A stretch of 64,000 nt of DNA from positions 2,666,001 to 2,730,000 of the forward strand of contig NC_014393.1 of the NCBI RefSeq assembly GCF_000145275.1, given 5' to 3'. A program made the position numbers and the translations under genes. Source of the DNA: Clostridium cellulovorans 743B (lineage in GTDB: Bacteria; Bacillota; Clostridia; Clostridiales; Clostridiaceae). Of this stretch, positions 8,475 to 17,839 are shown piece after piece; the first letter of the stretch is position 1; each line of letters opens with the position of its first letter. Under the pieces are notes generated by a model, which searched no databases, was not told the origin of the DNA, and saw nothing but the letters and a program-made list of their open reading frames with translations.

Positions 8475-10007
8475 TTAAATTATTTCTTGAAACTCATTAT
8501 TTACATGGAAAGTTTTATCTGCTAACTTCTTACCATTTATAGATACGTTTTTAAATGTTATATTTTTAACGTTTTGAAGAATAGCTTCTCCGTTAACACC
8601 ATTTAAAATAGCATCTTCTATAACAATATTTTCTATAGGCGCATGCTCAAACCCTTTTATGTACAAAGCATTTTTTGCATCAATACTTCCACCTTCGACA
8701 GTCTTTATGTTTTCTAATGTAATATTTCTTAATATAGGTTTGTGATCTCCATTAGTACCTTCTTCATAGAAAAAATCGGCATGTATAACAGCTATTTTAG
8801 ACTTATTAACAGTGCTGTTTTTTACGTAGATATTTTCTAACTTTCCACCACGTTCTGCATTAGTCTTAAATCTTATAGGATAATCAAGTTCTTTACTATC
8901 GAAATAGTTATCGTGAGCAAATATATCATTAACTCCTCCAGATATTTCACTACCAATAGTAATACCACCATGCCCGTCCTTAAACTCATTATATCTTATA
9001 ATAACATTTTCAGTAGGAACACCAATATTTCTTCCTTCATTATTTCTTCCTGACTTTATAGCTATACAATCATCCCCTGTTAAAAAGTAACAATTCTCTA
9101 TAATCATATCTTTACATGATTCTGGATCTACACCATCATTATTATATAAATTTGTGCCCACTTTTATATTATCTACTTTTATATTTTCACAGAGTACAGG
9201 ATTTATCTCCCAAAAAGGAGAGTTAATTATTTTTACATCTTTTATAAGAATGTTTTTAGATTTATATGGTTGAATAAATGGTGGTCTTATAGTGGAAACA
9301 TCATCCCCAAATATTCTTTCTGTTCTTACATCAGCATTTTTTTGACCTAACTCAAATAATCTTTCTCTTTGAATTTGCTGATCTTCTTCTTTAAAATATC
9401 CAAACTTCCATGGCATCCAATTAAATTCATCAGCATTTCCATCTAGTACCCCTTCCCCAACTATAGCTATATTTTCAGCTTCATAAGAATATATAAATGG
9501 AGAAAAATTCATCATTTCAACCCCTTCCCATCTAGTATATACTAATGGATAGAATTCATTTGTCTTATTTCTAACAAATCTAAGTATTGCATTTTTCTGA
9601 ATTTCAAGTATAACATTACTTTTTAATGTTATAGCTCCTGTATAATAGACATTAGGAGCTTCAGGATTTTCACTTCCTGGTATTATAACTTTCCCACCGT
9701 CTTTATTACTATTAGCTTCATCAATAGCTCTTTGTATTGCATCACCATAATAAGTTACTTCTTGAACATTTCTTATTAAAGCTTTTGCTATATACTCTTT
9801 ATCTTTTTTAAGTTCTGACTTTGTCCCTTTATAAGTTCCATCAACATGAGTAAAGTATTCTTCATTGATTTCTTTAATAAGCTTTGTATATCTTTCATCT
9901 GTAATTCTATATTCCATTAAGTTACCTATCATAGGCATGTTTTTATTTACTTTTTCTTCGATAAAATCATAAAGCTTTTGATTCCACTGAAATTTATTTT
10001 GTTCCAT
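8475..10007 (-). CDS. GH28 polygalacturonase (intracellular)
   Basis: A 510-residue glycoside hydrolase family 28 enzyme that hydrolyses alpha-1,4-galacturonan. The parallel beta-helix carries all active-site motifs: NDGVD (about 290-294), GDDC (Asp312, Asp313), GHGG (His346) and IRFKT (Arg379, Lys381). There is no signal peptide, so it should cut imported oligogalacturonides, probably as an exo-enzyme. The ATG at 10007 is chosen because GGAGGAG precedes it; a start 42 bases upstream lacks a site. It lies between the transporter and gntR, 95 bases before the latter. Confidence 0.92.
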   Translation of the reverse strand: MEQNKFQWNQKLYDFIEEKVNKNMPMIGNLMEYRITDERYTKLIKEINEEYFTHVDGTYKGTKSELKKDKEYIAKALIRNVQEVTYYGDAIQRAIDEANSNKDGGKVIIPGSENPEAPNVYYTGAITLKSNVILEIQKNAILRFVRNKTNEFYPLVYTRWEGVEMMNFSPFIYSYEAENIAIVGEGVLDGNADEFNWMPWKFGYFKEEDQQIQRERLFELGQKNADVRTERIFGDDVSTIRPPFIQPYKSKNILIKDVKIINSPFWEINPVLCENIKVDNIKVGTNLYNNDGVDPESCKDMIIENCYFLTGDDCIAIKSGRNNEGRNIGVPTENVIIRYNEFKDGHGGITIGSEISGGVNDIFAHDNYFDSKELDYPIRFKTNAERGGKLENIYVKNSTVNKSKIAVIHADFFYEEGTNGDHKPILRNITLENIKTVEGGSIDAKNALYIKGFEHAPIENIVIEDAILNGVNGEAILQNVKNITFKNVSINGKKLADKTFHVNNEFQEII

Positions 10008-10105
10008 AAATGCTCCTCCAAAAAAAAATTTTACAAGTTCATTTTTCATTATATAATAACTACACTGTTATCTATAACCAACAATCAATAGAGACGCTTC
10101 ATAAG

Positions 10106-10135
10106 GTATACTACTTTTTCAACATATCCGTATAC
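10106..10135. promoter_or_regulatory. two GTATAC cores upstream of GH28
   Basis: GTATAC occurs at 10106-10111 and 10130-10135, 24 bases apart centre to centre, in the gap between the transporter and GH28. The flanks match the TNGTATACNA pattern less well than the sites before uxa and gntR, so these may be weaker sites for the same GntR regulator. Confidence 0.35.
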
Positions 10136-10254
10136 TTTCGGTTGTAGCCACAATAATGAACCGTATATATTATAAAAAAATATAGTAGATAAACATAAGA
10201 TACATTTACCTACTATATATTATCAATTATTTATTTGCACTAAATATTTATATT

Positions 10255-11763
10255 TTATGCGTTAGCAGCTTTTGAATGGTATCCTACATTGTTGTTTCCA
10301 AAACAATTTTCATAAGCAAATCCTGTTAATTCTTCGATTGCTTCTCTAGCTTCTGGTGTAACATCTGCTTTAGAACCACCAGCTTTTACTCTATTAACTT
10401 CATCAACTAAAATTTTATGAGTTTCTTTATTTAATTTTAATTTTCTTGAAACAATTACAGTAGTAATAAGTAACACAGTTGGAACTACAGTTGCGAAAAT
10501 AACTACCCCTACTATAGCTAATTGAGGTTGTTCTTTAGCACCTTTAACAAATCCAAATGCTTGTAATCCAAAGCCCAGTAATAATGATTCTACACCGTAT
10601 GCGATTTTAGACATAGCTCCATTAACCCCTGAGAATATACCTTCTCTTCTAGTACCTGTTACAGCTTCATCAATATCAGCCATGAATGGTAATTGGAATA
10701 CTGGTATATAGTCAGCACCACCCTTACCAACTGTATTTATGATTTGAACTGCAACTAAAGCTGGAATTATTAAGCTTGTACCTTTTAAGAATGTTAATCC
10801 AAATAATCCAAGCGCAGCTAAAACAACTAGTGAAGTAGCAACTCTTAAAGTTTTTGGTCCGCCAAATTTATAAGCAAGAGCAACGAACAATGTTAACGTT
10901 GCTAAAGAAATTAATGTTGAGAAAGCTGAAATATAACCTGTAACAGACTTACTTAACACTAAACAATAAACTACGAAATAAGTAAATACGCTATTAGCTA
11001 AGTTTTTATAAATTCCGATTAAAAGCATCATAATTGTATGTATTCTGAAAGATTTTACTTTTAATGTTGAAGAGATATCTAATAGTAATTTTTTCAAAAC
11101 TTGTCCTATACCATGAGCTTCGTTTGAGTAAACGATGTCTTCTGGTGCTCTTTCAAATGTAAGTGAATAAACTACAACTAAAGAAAGTGCAAGTATAACT
11201 GCATAAACAATACCTGTTAAATGGAATGCATCTGGATTATTTTCACCATACATTACGAATAATTGAGCTGGTATGAATGAAGATATCATATTAGCTATTG
11301 TTCCACAATAAGATTTAGCAGCAACAAGTTTTGTTTTATCAGCTGCAGTTTGTGCCATTTCTGCTGGCAATGCAATTGTAGAAACGATAACCATAGTAAA
11401 TACCATTTCCCAAATCATGTTGATTCCGAAATAGTATGCATAAGAGTGACCAACTGTCCACATCATTGGAAACACAAGTAAAGATAATGGTGCTCCAAGT
11501 AATATAAAGAATCTTCTTCTTCCAAAACGTCTACCTAATCTAGTTTTTCCAAAGTTATCAGTAATGAACCCCATTATAGGATTTAGAGCAGCATCAAGGA
11601 ATCTTGTACCTGCGAATATAGACCCTGCTTGTAATACACTAAGATTACAAAGAGATGTGTAAAATATTAATAGGTATAATTGAACTATATTCTGTGATCC
11701 ACTTCCTAAGAAGTTGATAGATGCATAACCTATCATATGTTTAATGCTAATTTTCTTTTTCAT
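10255..11763 (-). CDS. GPH/MFS-type oligouronide:cation symporter
   Basis: A 502-residue integral membrane protein with about 12 hydrophobic segments. Its N-terminal region (YASINFLGSGSQNIV, then NPIMGFITDNFGKTRLGRRFGRRR after helix 2) has the loop signature of the glycoside-pentoside-hexuronide symporters. It lies 83 bases after the GH105 gene and upstream of GH28, so it most likely imports oligogalacturonides or unsaturated pectic disaccharides with a cation. GGAGGG precedes the ATG at 11763. Confidence 0.88.
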   Translation of the reverse strand: MKKKISIKHMIGYASINFLGSGSQNIVQLYLLIFYTSLCNLSVLQAGSIFAGTRFLDAALNPIMGFITDNFGKTRLGRRFGRRRFFILLGAPLSLLVFPMMWTVGHSYAYYFGINMIWEMVFTMVIVSTIALPAEMAQTAADKTKLVAAKSYCGTIANMISSFIPAQLFVMYGENNPDAFHLTGIVYAVILALSLVVVYSLTFERAPEDIVYSNEAHGIGQVLKKLLLDISSTLKVKSFRIHTIMMLLIGIYKNLANSVFTYFVVYCLVLSKSVTGYISAFSTLISLATLTLFVALAYKFGGPKTLRVATSLVVLAALGLFGLTFLKGTSLIIPALVAVQIINTVGKGGADYIPVFQLPFMADIDEAVTGTRREGIFSGVNGAMSKIAYGVESLLLGFGLQAFGFVKGAKEQPQLAIVGVVIFATVVPTVLLITTVIVSRKLKLNKETHKILVDEVNRVKAGGSKADVTPEAREAIEELTGFAYENCFGNNNVGYHSKAANA

Positions 11764-11846
11764 TTTTTTCCCTCCATTTTTTATTTTCGTGCTTTTTAAT
11801 AATAATTAAGATGATTGCAATAAGTTTACAATAATCATTATTAACT

Positions 11847-12935
11847 TTAGTTTAATAAATTGTTTTCTGCAGCTGCTAATATGAATGGTCCTAAGCCCTT
11901 TGGTTCATTTGCAACTATTGGTTCGCTAATGTAATAAGTAAATGATCCATCTCTGTTATCTTTACCACCAAGTCCAGCTACAAAACAAATCTTATTTAGA
12001 TTTATGTTACCTTCTTTAGTCTCAAGAATAAATTCATCTACTAAACCTTTAAAGGATGCTTGTCCAAATTCTTTTAAATCTTCTCTTAACAAGCCTATTC
12101 TTACACCTTTTAATATAGAATAAGCTATCATTGAAGAACCAGAAGCTTCTAAGTAATTACCTTTTCTATCGCCTTGGTCTAATACTTGATACCAAACATG
12201 GCTATCTTTGTCAGCTACTTTTATTAAAGCATCAACAGTATTTTGGAATATCTCTAACATTTCAGCTCTATGTTTATTATCTTTAGGTAATACTTCTAAA
12301 GTATCAACTAACGCCATAACATACCACCCCATAGATCTACTCCAGAAATGTGCTGATAAGCCTGTTTCTTTGTTTGCCCAAGGTTGTACTCTAGCATCAT
12401 CATAAGCGTGATATAATAAGCCTGTTTTTTCATCTATAAGATGTTGTTTTGCTATAACAAATTGTTTTGCTATATCATCAAATTCAGCAACATCCCCGAA
12501 TTCGTTTACATACTTTGCATAAAAAGTTGCACCCATATATAATCCATCTAACCAGATTTGTTCTGGATATATTTCTTTATGCCAGAAGACACCTTCTCTT
12601 GTTCTTGGATGATTATTAATTTGTGTTCTTAATAATTCTAAGGCTTTTTTATATTTTTCTTCCTTAGTTGCTTGATATAAAGTCAATACAATTTTACCAT
12701 TATTTAAATGATCGATATTATATTCATCTACTCTATATCCTCTAATACTTCCATCTTCTCCTATAAAAGTATCCATAGCATCTTTTACATATTTGAAATA
12801 CTTTTCGTCTTGAGTTTGTTTCCATACCTCAGCGATACCATCTAAAGTTAATCCAAACTCATAAGCCCAGTAGCTAGTTAAATCAGTATTTCTTGCTATG
12901 ACTGAATCAGCCATCCATTTTGCATAATCTCTCAT
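11847..12935 (-). CDS. GH105 unsaturated galacturonyl/rhamnogalacturonyl hydrolase
   Basis: A 362-residue (alpha/alpha)6-barrel hydrolase of the YteR/YesR type. Asp130 in IWLDGLYMG corresponds to the catalytic Asp of YteR, and the family segments AHFWSRSMGWYVMAL and YLEASGSSMIAY are present. No signal peptide: it acts in the cytoplasm, releasing the 4,5-unsaturated uronate (which becomes 4-deoxy-5-ketouronate) from products of pectate or rhamnogalacturonan lyases. It opens the transporter operon and has a strong AGGAGAGG site before the ATG at 12935. Confidence 0.92.
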   Translation of the reverse strand: MRDYAKWMADSVIARNTDLTSYWAYEFGLTLDGIAEVWKQTQDEKYFKYVKDAMDTFIGEDGSIRGYRVDEYNIDHLNNGKIVLTLYQATKEEKYKKALELLRTQINNHPRTREGVFWHKEIYPEQIWLDGLYMGATFYAKYVNEFGDVAEFDDIAKQFVIAKQHLIDEKTGLLYHAYDDARVQPWANKETGLSAHFWSRSMGWYVMALVDTLEVLPKDNKHRAEMLEIFQNTVDALIKVADKDSHVWYQVLDQGDRKGNYLEASGSSMIAYSILKGVRIGLLREDLKEFGQASFKGLVDEFILETKEGNINLNKICFVAGLGGKDNRDGSFTYYISEPIVANEPKGLGPFILAAAENNLLN

Positions 12936-13476
12936 TGCGACATTCCCTCTCCTATTTCTATATTATTCTTTCAATTTTCCATTTCTTGAAAACGTATTCT
13001 TTCCACATCTTTATTATATTACCTAGCTATTATAAAGTCAATAGTAATTAGTATATTAGTTTTACTTTTTTTTATATTTTTTTACGTTTTTTTATTATTG
13101 GAAAAGATCGCCTTTATAATCTTAATATCTTTGTATTTTTACTCCTTATCAAATAAACCATTGATACAAGCCGATTTATTAAAATAAATGTTGATAATTC
13201 AGCTTTATTTCTTTAATGTTTTTTCGAAATTCACCCCCTAAAAGATTATATCACTCCTCCCAACTAGTATACAACACTTTTATATTTTTATTACATTTTT
13301 TCTTTTTTTAAAATATATAATTACATATTTGTTATAGAAATTTCATCAAACAGAATACAAGTATACAACTTTTTATTCTTTTTAAAAATAAGATTTTTAT
13401 TTATGCATTGATAACAAATGAATCTTTGAAGTTTTTATACAAAATCTACTTTTTAAAATTGTATACAAAATGCACA
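12936..13476 (-). promoter_or_regulatory. GH105 promoter region with repeated GTATAC operators
   Basis: This gap of almost 600 bases holds GTATAC palindromes at 13267-13272 (in ACTAGTATACAACA), 13361-13366 (ACAAGTATACAACT) and 13461-13466 (TTGTATACAA, perfect), plus a partial copy TTTATACAAA near 13435. On the minus strand TTGTAT (13269-13274), 18 bases, TATAAT (13245-13250) forms a promoter whose -35 box is inside the first operator. The remainder is poly-A/T with no gene seen. Confidence 0.6.
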
Positions 13477-13522
13477 AAAAATTGCAACTATTTTAGCCCA
13501 AGTAATTAGGTTAAAATAGTTG
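13477..13522 (-). terminator. terminator after the sugar-phosphate isomerase gene
   Basis: CAACTATTTTAGCC (13485-13498) pairs with GGTTAAAATAGTTG (13509-13522) and is followed on the minus strand by CAATTTTTTG. It closes the eda/kdgK side of the locus. Confidence 0.75.
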
Positions 13523-13528
13523 TATTTC

Positions 13529-14365
13529 TTATACTCTATCATAGATTTCTTTAATATATTTTATGCTATTGTCTAAATCTTGTGGAGTTGTCCCTTCAAG
13601 AATAATATCAATATGTGGTTTTCTCGATTTTATTAATGACAATAATAAAGGATAATTAAATTGTCCTGTTCCTATTGCTACTTGCTTAACTTGTCCATTT
13701 TCTACTATGAAATCTTTTGCATGAATTAATATTATTCTATCACCATATAACTCAAAAGCTTCTTTGATAAGTTCATCTTGATTCATATAATTTTCATTTG
13801 TCAAAAAGTTATATGGATCAAATATTGCTTGAAGATTATTTGAATTGATTTCATCTAACGCTCTCTTCATTTTTGTTGGTGTGTTAATTACGTGTCTTGC
13901 AACCCCTTCAATAGCAACCATGACTCCAAACTTCTCTGCTTCACTAACCATTATTTTTAAAGAATTTAAACATCTTTGAAATGCTTCTTCTGTATGATTT
14001 TCTGGTCCATATACATATTCCTTATTAAGAGCTCCTGTTTCAGTACCAACCATACTGCAGCCAAGATCTCTGGCAAACCTAATATGATCTTTAAATAAAT
14101 CTAATAATTCTTGTAACTCCTCATCATCTGGATGTGACATATTAATATAGCAACCAAGAATACTTATATCTACATTATGTCTATCGAAAGTTTCTTTTAT
14201 ATAACGAGCTAATCCCGGAGTCATACATCCCTTGGTTACTTCAAACTCAGTTATAGCTTTTTTCATAACAAACTGTATACTTTTTAAATCCTTTTCTTTA
14301 ATACGTGTTGCCAATTCATCTAATGAAAACTTACCTATATCATGACCTCTTACTCCTATTCGCAT
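13529..14365 (-). CDS. sugar phosphate isomerase/epimerase (TIM barrel)
   Basis: A 278-residue xylose-isomerase-like TIM-barrel protein. Visible metal-ligand segments include VAIEGVARH, AIFDPYNFL, ILIHAKDFIV and the C-terminal DIILEGTTP. The precise sugar is unknown; such proteins often accompany uronate catabolic genes and epimerise keto-sugars. It lies 95 bases beyond eda with a hairpin between, so it may be transcribed only by read-through. TAAGGAGAGG precedes the ATG at 14365. Confidence 0.8.
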   Translation of the reverse strand: MRIGVRGHDIGKFSLDELATRIKEKDLKSIQFVMKKAITEFEVTKGCMTPGLARYIKETFDRHNVDISILGCYINMSHPDDEELQELLDLFKDHIRFARDLGCSMVGTETGALNKEYVYGPENHTEEAFQRCLNSLKIMVSEAEKFGVMVAIEGVARHVINTPTKMKRALDEINSNNLQAIFDPYNFLTNENYMNQDELIKEAFELYGDRIILIHAKDFIVENGQVKQVAIGTGQFNYPLLLSLIKSRKPHIDIILEGTTPQDLDNSIKYIKEIYDRV

Positions 14366-14426
14366 CAGTGCCTCTCCTTACTTTAAATACTATATTTCTC
14401 TTTTTCTCAAATACTATTAATAGTAT

Positions 14427-14453
14427 AAAAGAATGTTATTTAAACATTCTTTT
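14427..14453 (-). terminator. hairpin between eda and the isomerase gene
   Basis: AAAAGAATGTT (14427-14437) pairs with AACATTCTTTT (14443-14453) around ATTTA. On the minus strand the 3' arm ends in four U. It would attenuate transcription into the downstream isomerase gene. Confidence 0.6.
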
Positions 14454-14460
14454 ATGACAA

Positions 14461-15087
14461 TTATAAACTTTTTACTTTAGCAACAACTTCGGCGCAATAT
14501 TCAGTCACACCTTCAGTACCATTACTTTTGTATATTTTATTTAAATCGCTTCCTATACCACTACAATCAGCTCCTGCTTGTATCCATTCACCTATATTGT
14601 CTTTATTAACACCACCAGTTGGCATTATACTAAGATCTGGGAAAATAGATTTAGCAGCTCCTATAAATGCTTTTCCAACAACATTTCCAGGGAACACTTT
14701 TATAAATCTAAGTCCTAATTTGTAAGCATTGTTTACTTCAGACATTGTCATCAAACCAGGAATTATTAATACTTTTCTTTGGTTTGCGTAAACTATTACT
14801 TCTTCATCAAAACATGGTGAAACGATGAAATCAGCATTATTTTCAATACATTGATCTACAGCATCTTTAGATAATACAGTTCCAGCGCCAACGCAAGCAT
14901 CTTTATACTCTTCTTTTAATTCTTTTATTAATTTAGGAGCATTAGGAACACTCATAGTTACTTCTATAATTTTCATTCCACCATTTATAGCTGCAATACT
15001 TATTTCCTTTGCTTCGTCATAAGTTTTAGTTCTTATAACAGCTACAGCTTTTTCTTCTTTTAAAGTACTATAAATTTTTTCAAACAT
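14461..15087 (-). CDS. eda: KDPG aldolase
   Basis: The 208-residue enzyme cleaves 2-keto-3-deoxy-6-phosphogluconate to pyruvate and glyceraldehyde-3-phosphate, the last step of galacturonate breakdown. The class I Schiff-base lysine is Lys130 in LRFIKVFPG, with Glu42 in KIIEVTM and the phosphate-binding MPTGGV segment near 155-160. It follows KDG kinase by 72 bases and has a normal family length. Confidence 0.94.
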   Translation of the reverse strand: MFEKIYSTLKEEKAVAVIRTKTYDEAKEISIAAINGGMKIIEVTMSVPNAPKLIKELKEEYKDACVGAGTVLSKDAVDQCIENNADFIVSPCFDEEVIVYANQRKVLIIPGLMTMSEVNNAYKLGLRFIKVFPGNVVGKAFIGAAKSIFPDLSIMPTGGVNKDNIGEWIQAGADCSGIGSDLNKIYKSNGTEGVTEYCAEVVAKVKSL

Positions 15088-15159
15088 TTATTTACACCTC
15101 ATTTTTGTTTCTTTATATCAAAACTAACTATGATACATCTATAAATTTCAATATTTTCT

Positions 15160-16107
15160 CTAACGTTCTATTTTCTTAGCTTGTCCTAAATGTACTAGAA
15201 CATCTTCATAGCAGGGTAATCCTTCATTATCACCTTCAACACCAACAACTAAAGATCCTACTGCATTTGCAAACTTAACACAATTTTCTAAAGTTTCACC
15301 CTTAATCATTGATGTTAAAAATCCTGCTGCAAAACCATCTCCAGCTCCAACTGTGTCAACTAAAGCTTTTGGTTTAATAGCATCAACTTCGTAAACATTT
15401 TTACCATCTGATCCTACTGCACCTTTAGCTCCTTTTTTAACAATAACCTTTCCTATGCCATAATAATGAAAAGTTTTTATTGCATCTGGTATAGATACTT
15501 CTCCTAAAAGAATTTCTATCTCTTCATCGCCAATCAATAAGATATCTACATTAGGTAATATCTTTTCAATATAAGACTTCGCTTCTTCTTTAGTCCACAT
15601 TTTTAGTCTTATATTAGGGTCAAAGGATATAACTAAACCATGTTTTTTTGCTAGTTTAACTGCTTCTAATATTATTTCTTGATTATTCTTAGCTATTGAA
15701 GGAAATACACCTGTAATATGTAGTACTTTTGCATTCTTGAAATATTCTTCATTTAGATCTTCACATTTCATTGTACTTGTAGGTGATTTTTCTCTATAAT
15801 AAAAGGATCTGCTAGAGCCATCTGCTAAGACTTCTCTAAAATATACTGATGTTGGATAATTATCTACAAGTTTAACTTCTGAAATATCAATACCTTCTCC
15901 TCTTACAGTTTTCATTATATATTTACCAAAATCATCATTTCCAAGTCGGCTTATCCAACCTGATTGAATACCTAATCTTGCACAACCTATTATAACATTT
16001 AGTTCTGCTCCACCTAGTTTTCTTTCAAAAGTGTTACAAAATATTATTGGACCTTTTGCTTTAGGACACATTGCTATCATTGCATCACCTATAGTAATAA
16101 CATCCAT
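15160..16107 (-). CDS. kdgK: 2-keto-3-deoxygluconate kinase
   Basis: A 315-residue PfkB-family kinase that phosphorylates KDG to KDPG. It begins MDVITIGDAMIAMCPKAKGP, has the RKLGGAELNVIIGCARLG substrate segment and the C-terminal ATP/anion-hole signature DTVGAGDGFAAGF with catalytic Asp257. The ATG at 16107 with GCGAGGCAAG upstream is preferred; the open frame extends 24 codons further but that extension is low-complexity and not family-like. It sits between kduD and eda. Confidence 0.92.
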   Translation of the reverse strand: MDVITIGDAMIAMCPKAKGPIIFCNTFERKLGGAELNVIIGCARLGIQSGWISRLGNDDFGKYIMKTVRGEGIDISEVKLVDNYPTSVYFREVLADGSSRSFYYREKSPTSTMKCEDLNEEYFKNAKVLHITGVFPSIAKNNQEIILEAVKLAKKHGLVISFDPNIRLKMWTKEEAKSYIEKILPNVDILLIGDEEIEILLGEVSIPDAIKTFHYYGIGKVIVKKGAKGAVGSDGKNVYEVDAIKPKALVDTVGAGDGFAAGFLTSMIKGETLENCVKFANAVGSLVVGVEGDNEGLPCYEDVLVHLGQAKKIER

Positions 16108-16263
16108 ATATTCTTGCCTCGCTTTCAATCTATTATTTTTTATTATTAACATTTTACTTCTAAAACTTTTATTGTTCAAATATATATCAAAATGTAATCA
16201 AGTGTTTCGAGAAATTTTTATAATTTACTTAATACAGCAAGTATTAACCAAAGATAACTTTCA

Positions 16264-17046
16264 CTATCTTACTAACCAGCCACCATCAACTGCAAGGATA
16301 TGACCATTAACATAGTCAGATGCTTTACTTGCTAAAAATACAACTGCACCCATTAAATCAAATGGCTCAGCCCACTTTTCTGCTGGAATTCTATCTAAAA
16401 TTTCTTTATTTCTTTTTTCATCTTCTCTTATTTGTCCAGTATTAGCTGTTTTTATATATCCTGGTGCTATAGCATTAATTTGAATATTTTTGAATGCTAA
16501 TTCATTGGCAAAAGCTTTAGTTATACCAGCTACTCCATGTTTACTAGCAGTATATGCTGGTACAAATTTTCCACCTTGGAATGTTAACATTGATGCAATA
16601 TTAATTATTTTTCCTGAACCTTGATTTACCATTATTTTAACTACTTCTTGGCTTAAAAAATATAATGCATTTAAATTTATATCCATTACCGAATTCCAAT
16701 CTTCTTCCTTATATTCAAGAAGTGGAGCTCTTTTTATAATTCCAGCATTATTTACTAATATGTCTATCCTACCAAACTCTTTCATAGAAACGTCTACTAT
16801 CTTTTTCCTATCTTCTTTATTAGTTAATTCTGCTTGAACAAATACAACTCTTTTACCTTCGTTTTCTATTAACTTCCTTGTTTCTTCCCAATTAGTACCA
16901 TGGGTTGTGATTACTAAGTCTGCTCCTGCTTTAGCTAAAGCCATAGCATAAGCTTGGCCAAGTCCTGTATTTCCACCAGTAACTATAGCTACCTTTCCAT
17001 CCAATCTAAAAAAATCCATTGAAAACTCATTTAAAATACTCGACAT
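16264..17046 (-). CDS. kduD: 2-dehydro-3-deoxy-D-gluconate 5-dehydrogenase (SDR)
   Basis: A 260-residue short-chain dehydrogenase: TGGNTGLG (23-30) binds NAD(P), followed by NNAG (99-102) and the triad Ser152, Tyr165, Lys169 in YTASKHG. KduD reduces 2,5-diketo-3-deoxygluconate to KDG after KduI. The C-terminal DYVNGHILAVDGGW is typical. GGGAGTG precedes the ATG at 17046. A possible IclR-like element (ATGTTTCG..CGCTAACAT) lies about 40 bases upstream. Confidence 0.88.
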   Translation of the reverse strand: MSSILNEFSMDFFRLDGKVAIVTGGNTGLGQAYAMALAKAGADLVITTHGTNWEETRKLIENEGKRVVFVQAELTNKEDRKKIVDVSMKEFGRIDILVNNAGIIKRAPLLEYKEEDWNSVMDINLNALYFLSQEVVKIMVNQGSGKIINIASMLTFQGGKFVPAYTASKHGVAGITKAFANELAFKNIQINAIAPGYIKTANTGQIREDEKRNKEILDRIPAEKWAEPFDLMGAVVFLASKASDYVNGHILAVDGGWLVR

Positions 17047-17126
17047 TATAATTCACTCCCATCATAATTTAATTGTTTATGTTAGCGAAAACGAAACATG
17101 ATATAAAAGCCTTCATATATAAAGAA

Positions 17127-17153
17127 AAGAGCGGATTATTCATGTCCGCTCTT
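17127..17153 (-). terminator. terminator between the RpiB-like gene and kduD
   Basis: AAGAGCGGA (17127-17135) pairs with TCCGCTCTT (17145-17153), followed on the minus strand by TTTTCTTTATA. G+C-rich stem and U-tract make it a convincing terminator; kduD therefore probably has its own promoter. Confidence 0.8.
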
Positions 17154-17190
17154 AACTTTTCTACTATATTAGATGTGTCTTATCAGCTTA

Positions 17191-17828
17191 TTATTCTAAT
17201 ATGCTTCTTATATAAGACTCTATCTCCTTGCACTGACAATTATTAAAGAAGTATTCCTTAAACTTTTGCCCGCTAACAGCACCTTTTAATAAGGCTTGAT
17301 CTATTTCTTTTAAAATAGTAATCATATCCTTATGGGTTACTATTTTTACTTCATCTAAAATCTTTTTATTTCTTTGTTCTGGTATAACTCTATCTTTTGG
17401 ATATCCTTGTCCACTTTCGCCTTGGAATAGTTTTTCAAAGATATATTCTAAATTTAATTCTGCTCCCCATCCAAATCCTTTTGCAAAAGGTAATGATATA
17501 GAATTCCCATCATTAATTTGTGCAAACATATATGCATCGGATGGATCTACTATGTGACCACATAATACTCCTGGAAATGAATTAGCAGCAAGCATTGCGC
17601 CTTCTCCTGTTCCACATCCAGTTATTACATAATCTGCAGCCCTGAATTTAATAATATAGCTGTTAATATGCCATTTTGAACATATGTTAATTGAGCCTCA
17701 TCTTCAGCACTATACATTCCGTAGTTAAATACTTCATGTCCTTTTGGTTCTACTACTTTCTTTAAGGTTTCGTAGATTAAACCATTTTTTGATGCTTGGC
17801 TATTTTCATTTATTAAAGCTATTTTCAT
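17191..17828 (-). pseudogene. RpiB/LacA-type sugar isomerase (DhuI-like), frameshifted
   Basis: Two frames together make one protein of about 211 residues. The first 63 codons from ATG 17828 read MKIALINENSQASKNGLIYE up to ILLNSG, then a one-base shift near 17640 is needed to continue AADYVITGCGTGEGAM and on to the stop at 17191. The GCGTGEGA and FPGVLCG motifs are those of RpiB/LacA/LacB isomerases. The length matches DhuI, which isomerises 4-deoxy-5-ketouronate in some Firmicutes, and the next gene upstream is a DhuD-like dehydrogenase 11 bases away. The shift is either a real mutation or a sequence error; no slippery heptamer is seen. Confidence 0.75.
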
Positions 17829-17839
17829 TGTCCTACCCC

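Noticed and set aside
17600..17680. Programmed ribosomal frameshift in the RpiB-like gene
   Set aside because: No slippery heptamer or downstream hairpin was found, and the family is not known for frameshifting; mutation or sequence error is simpler.
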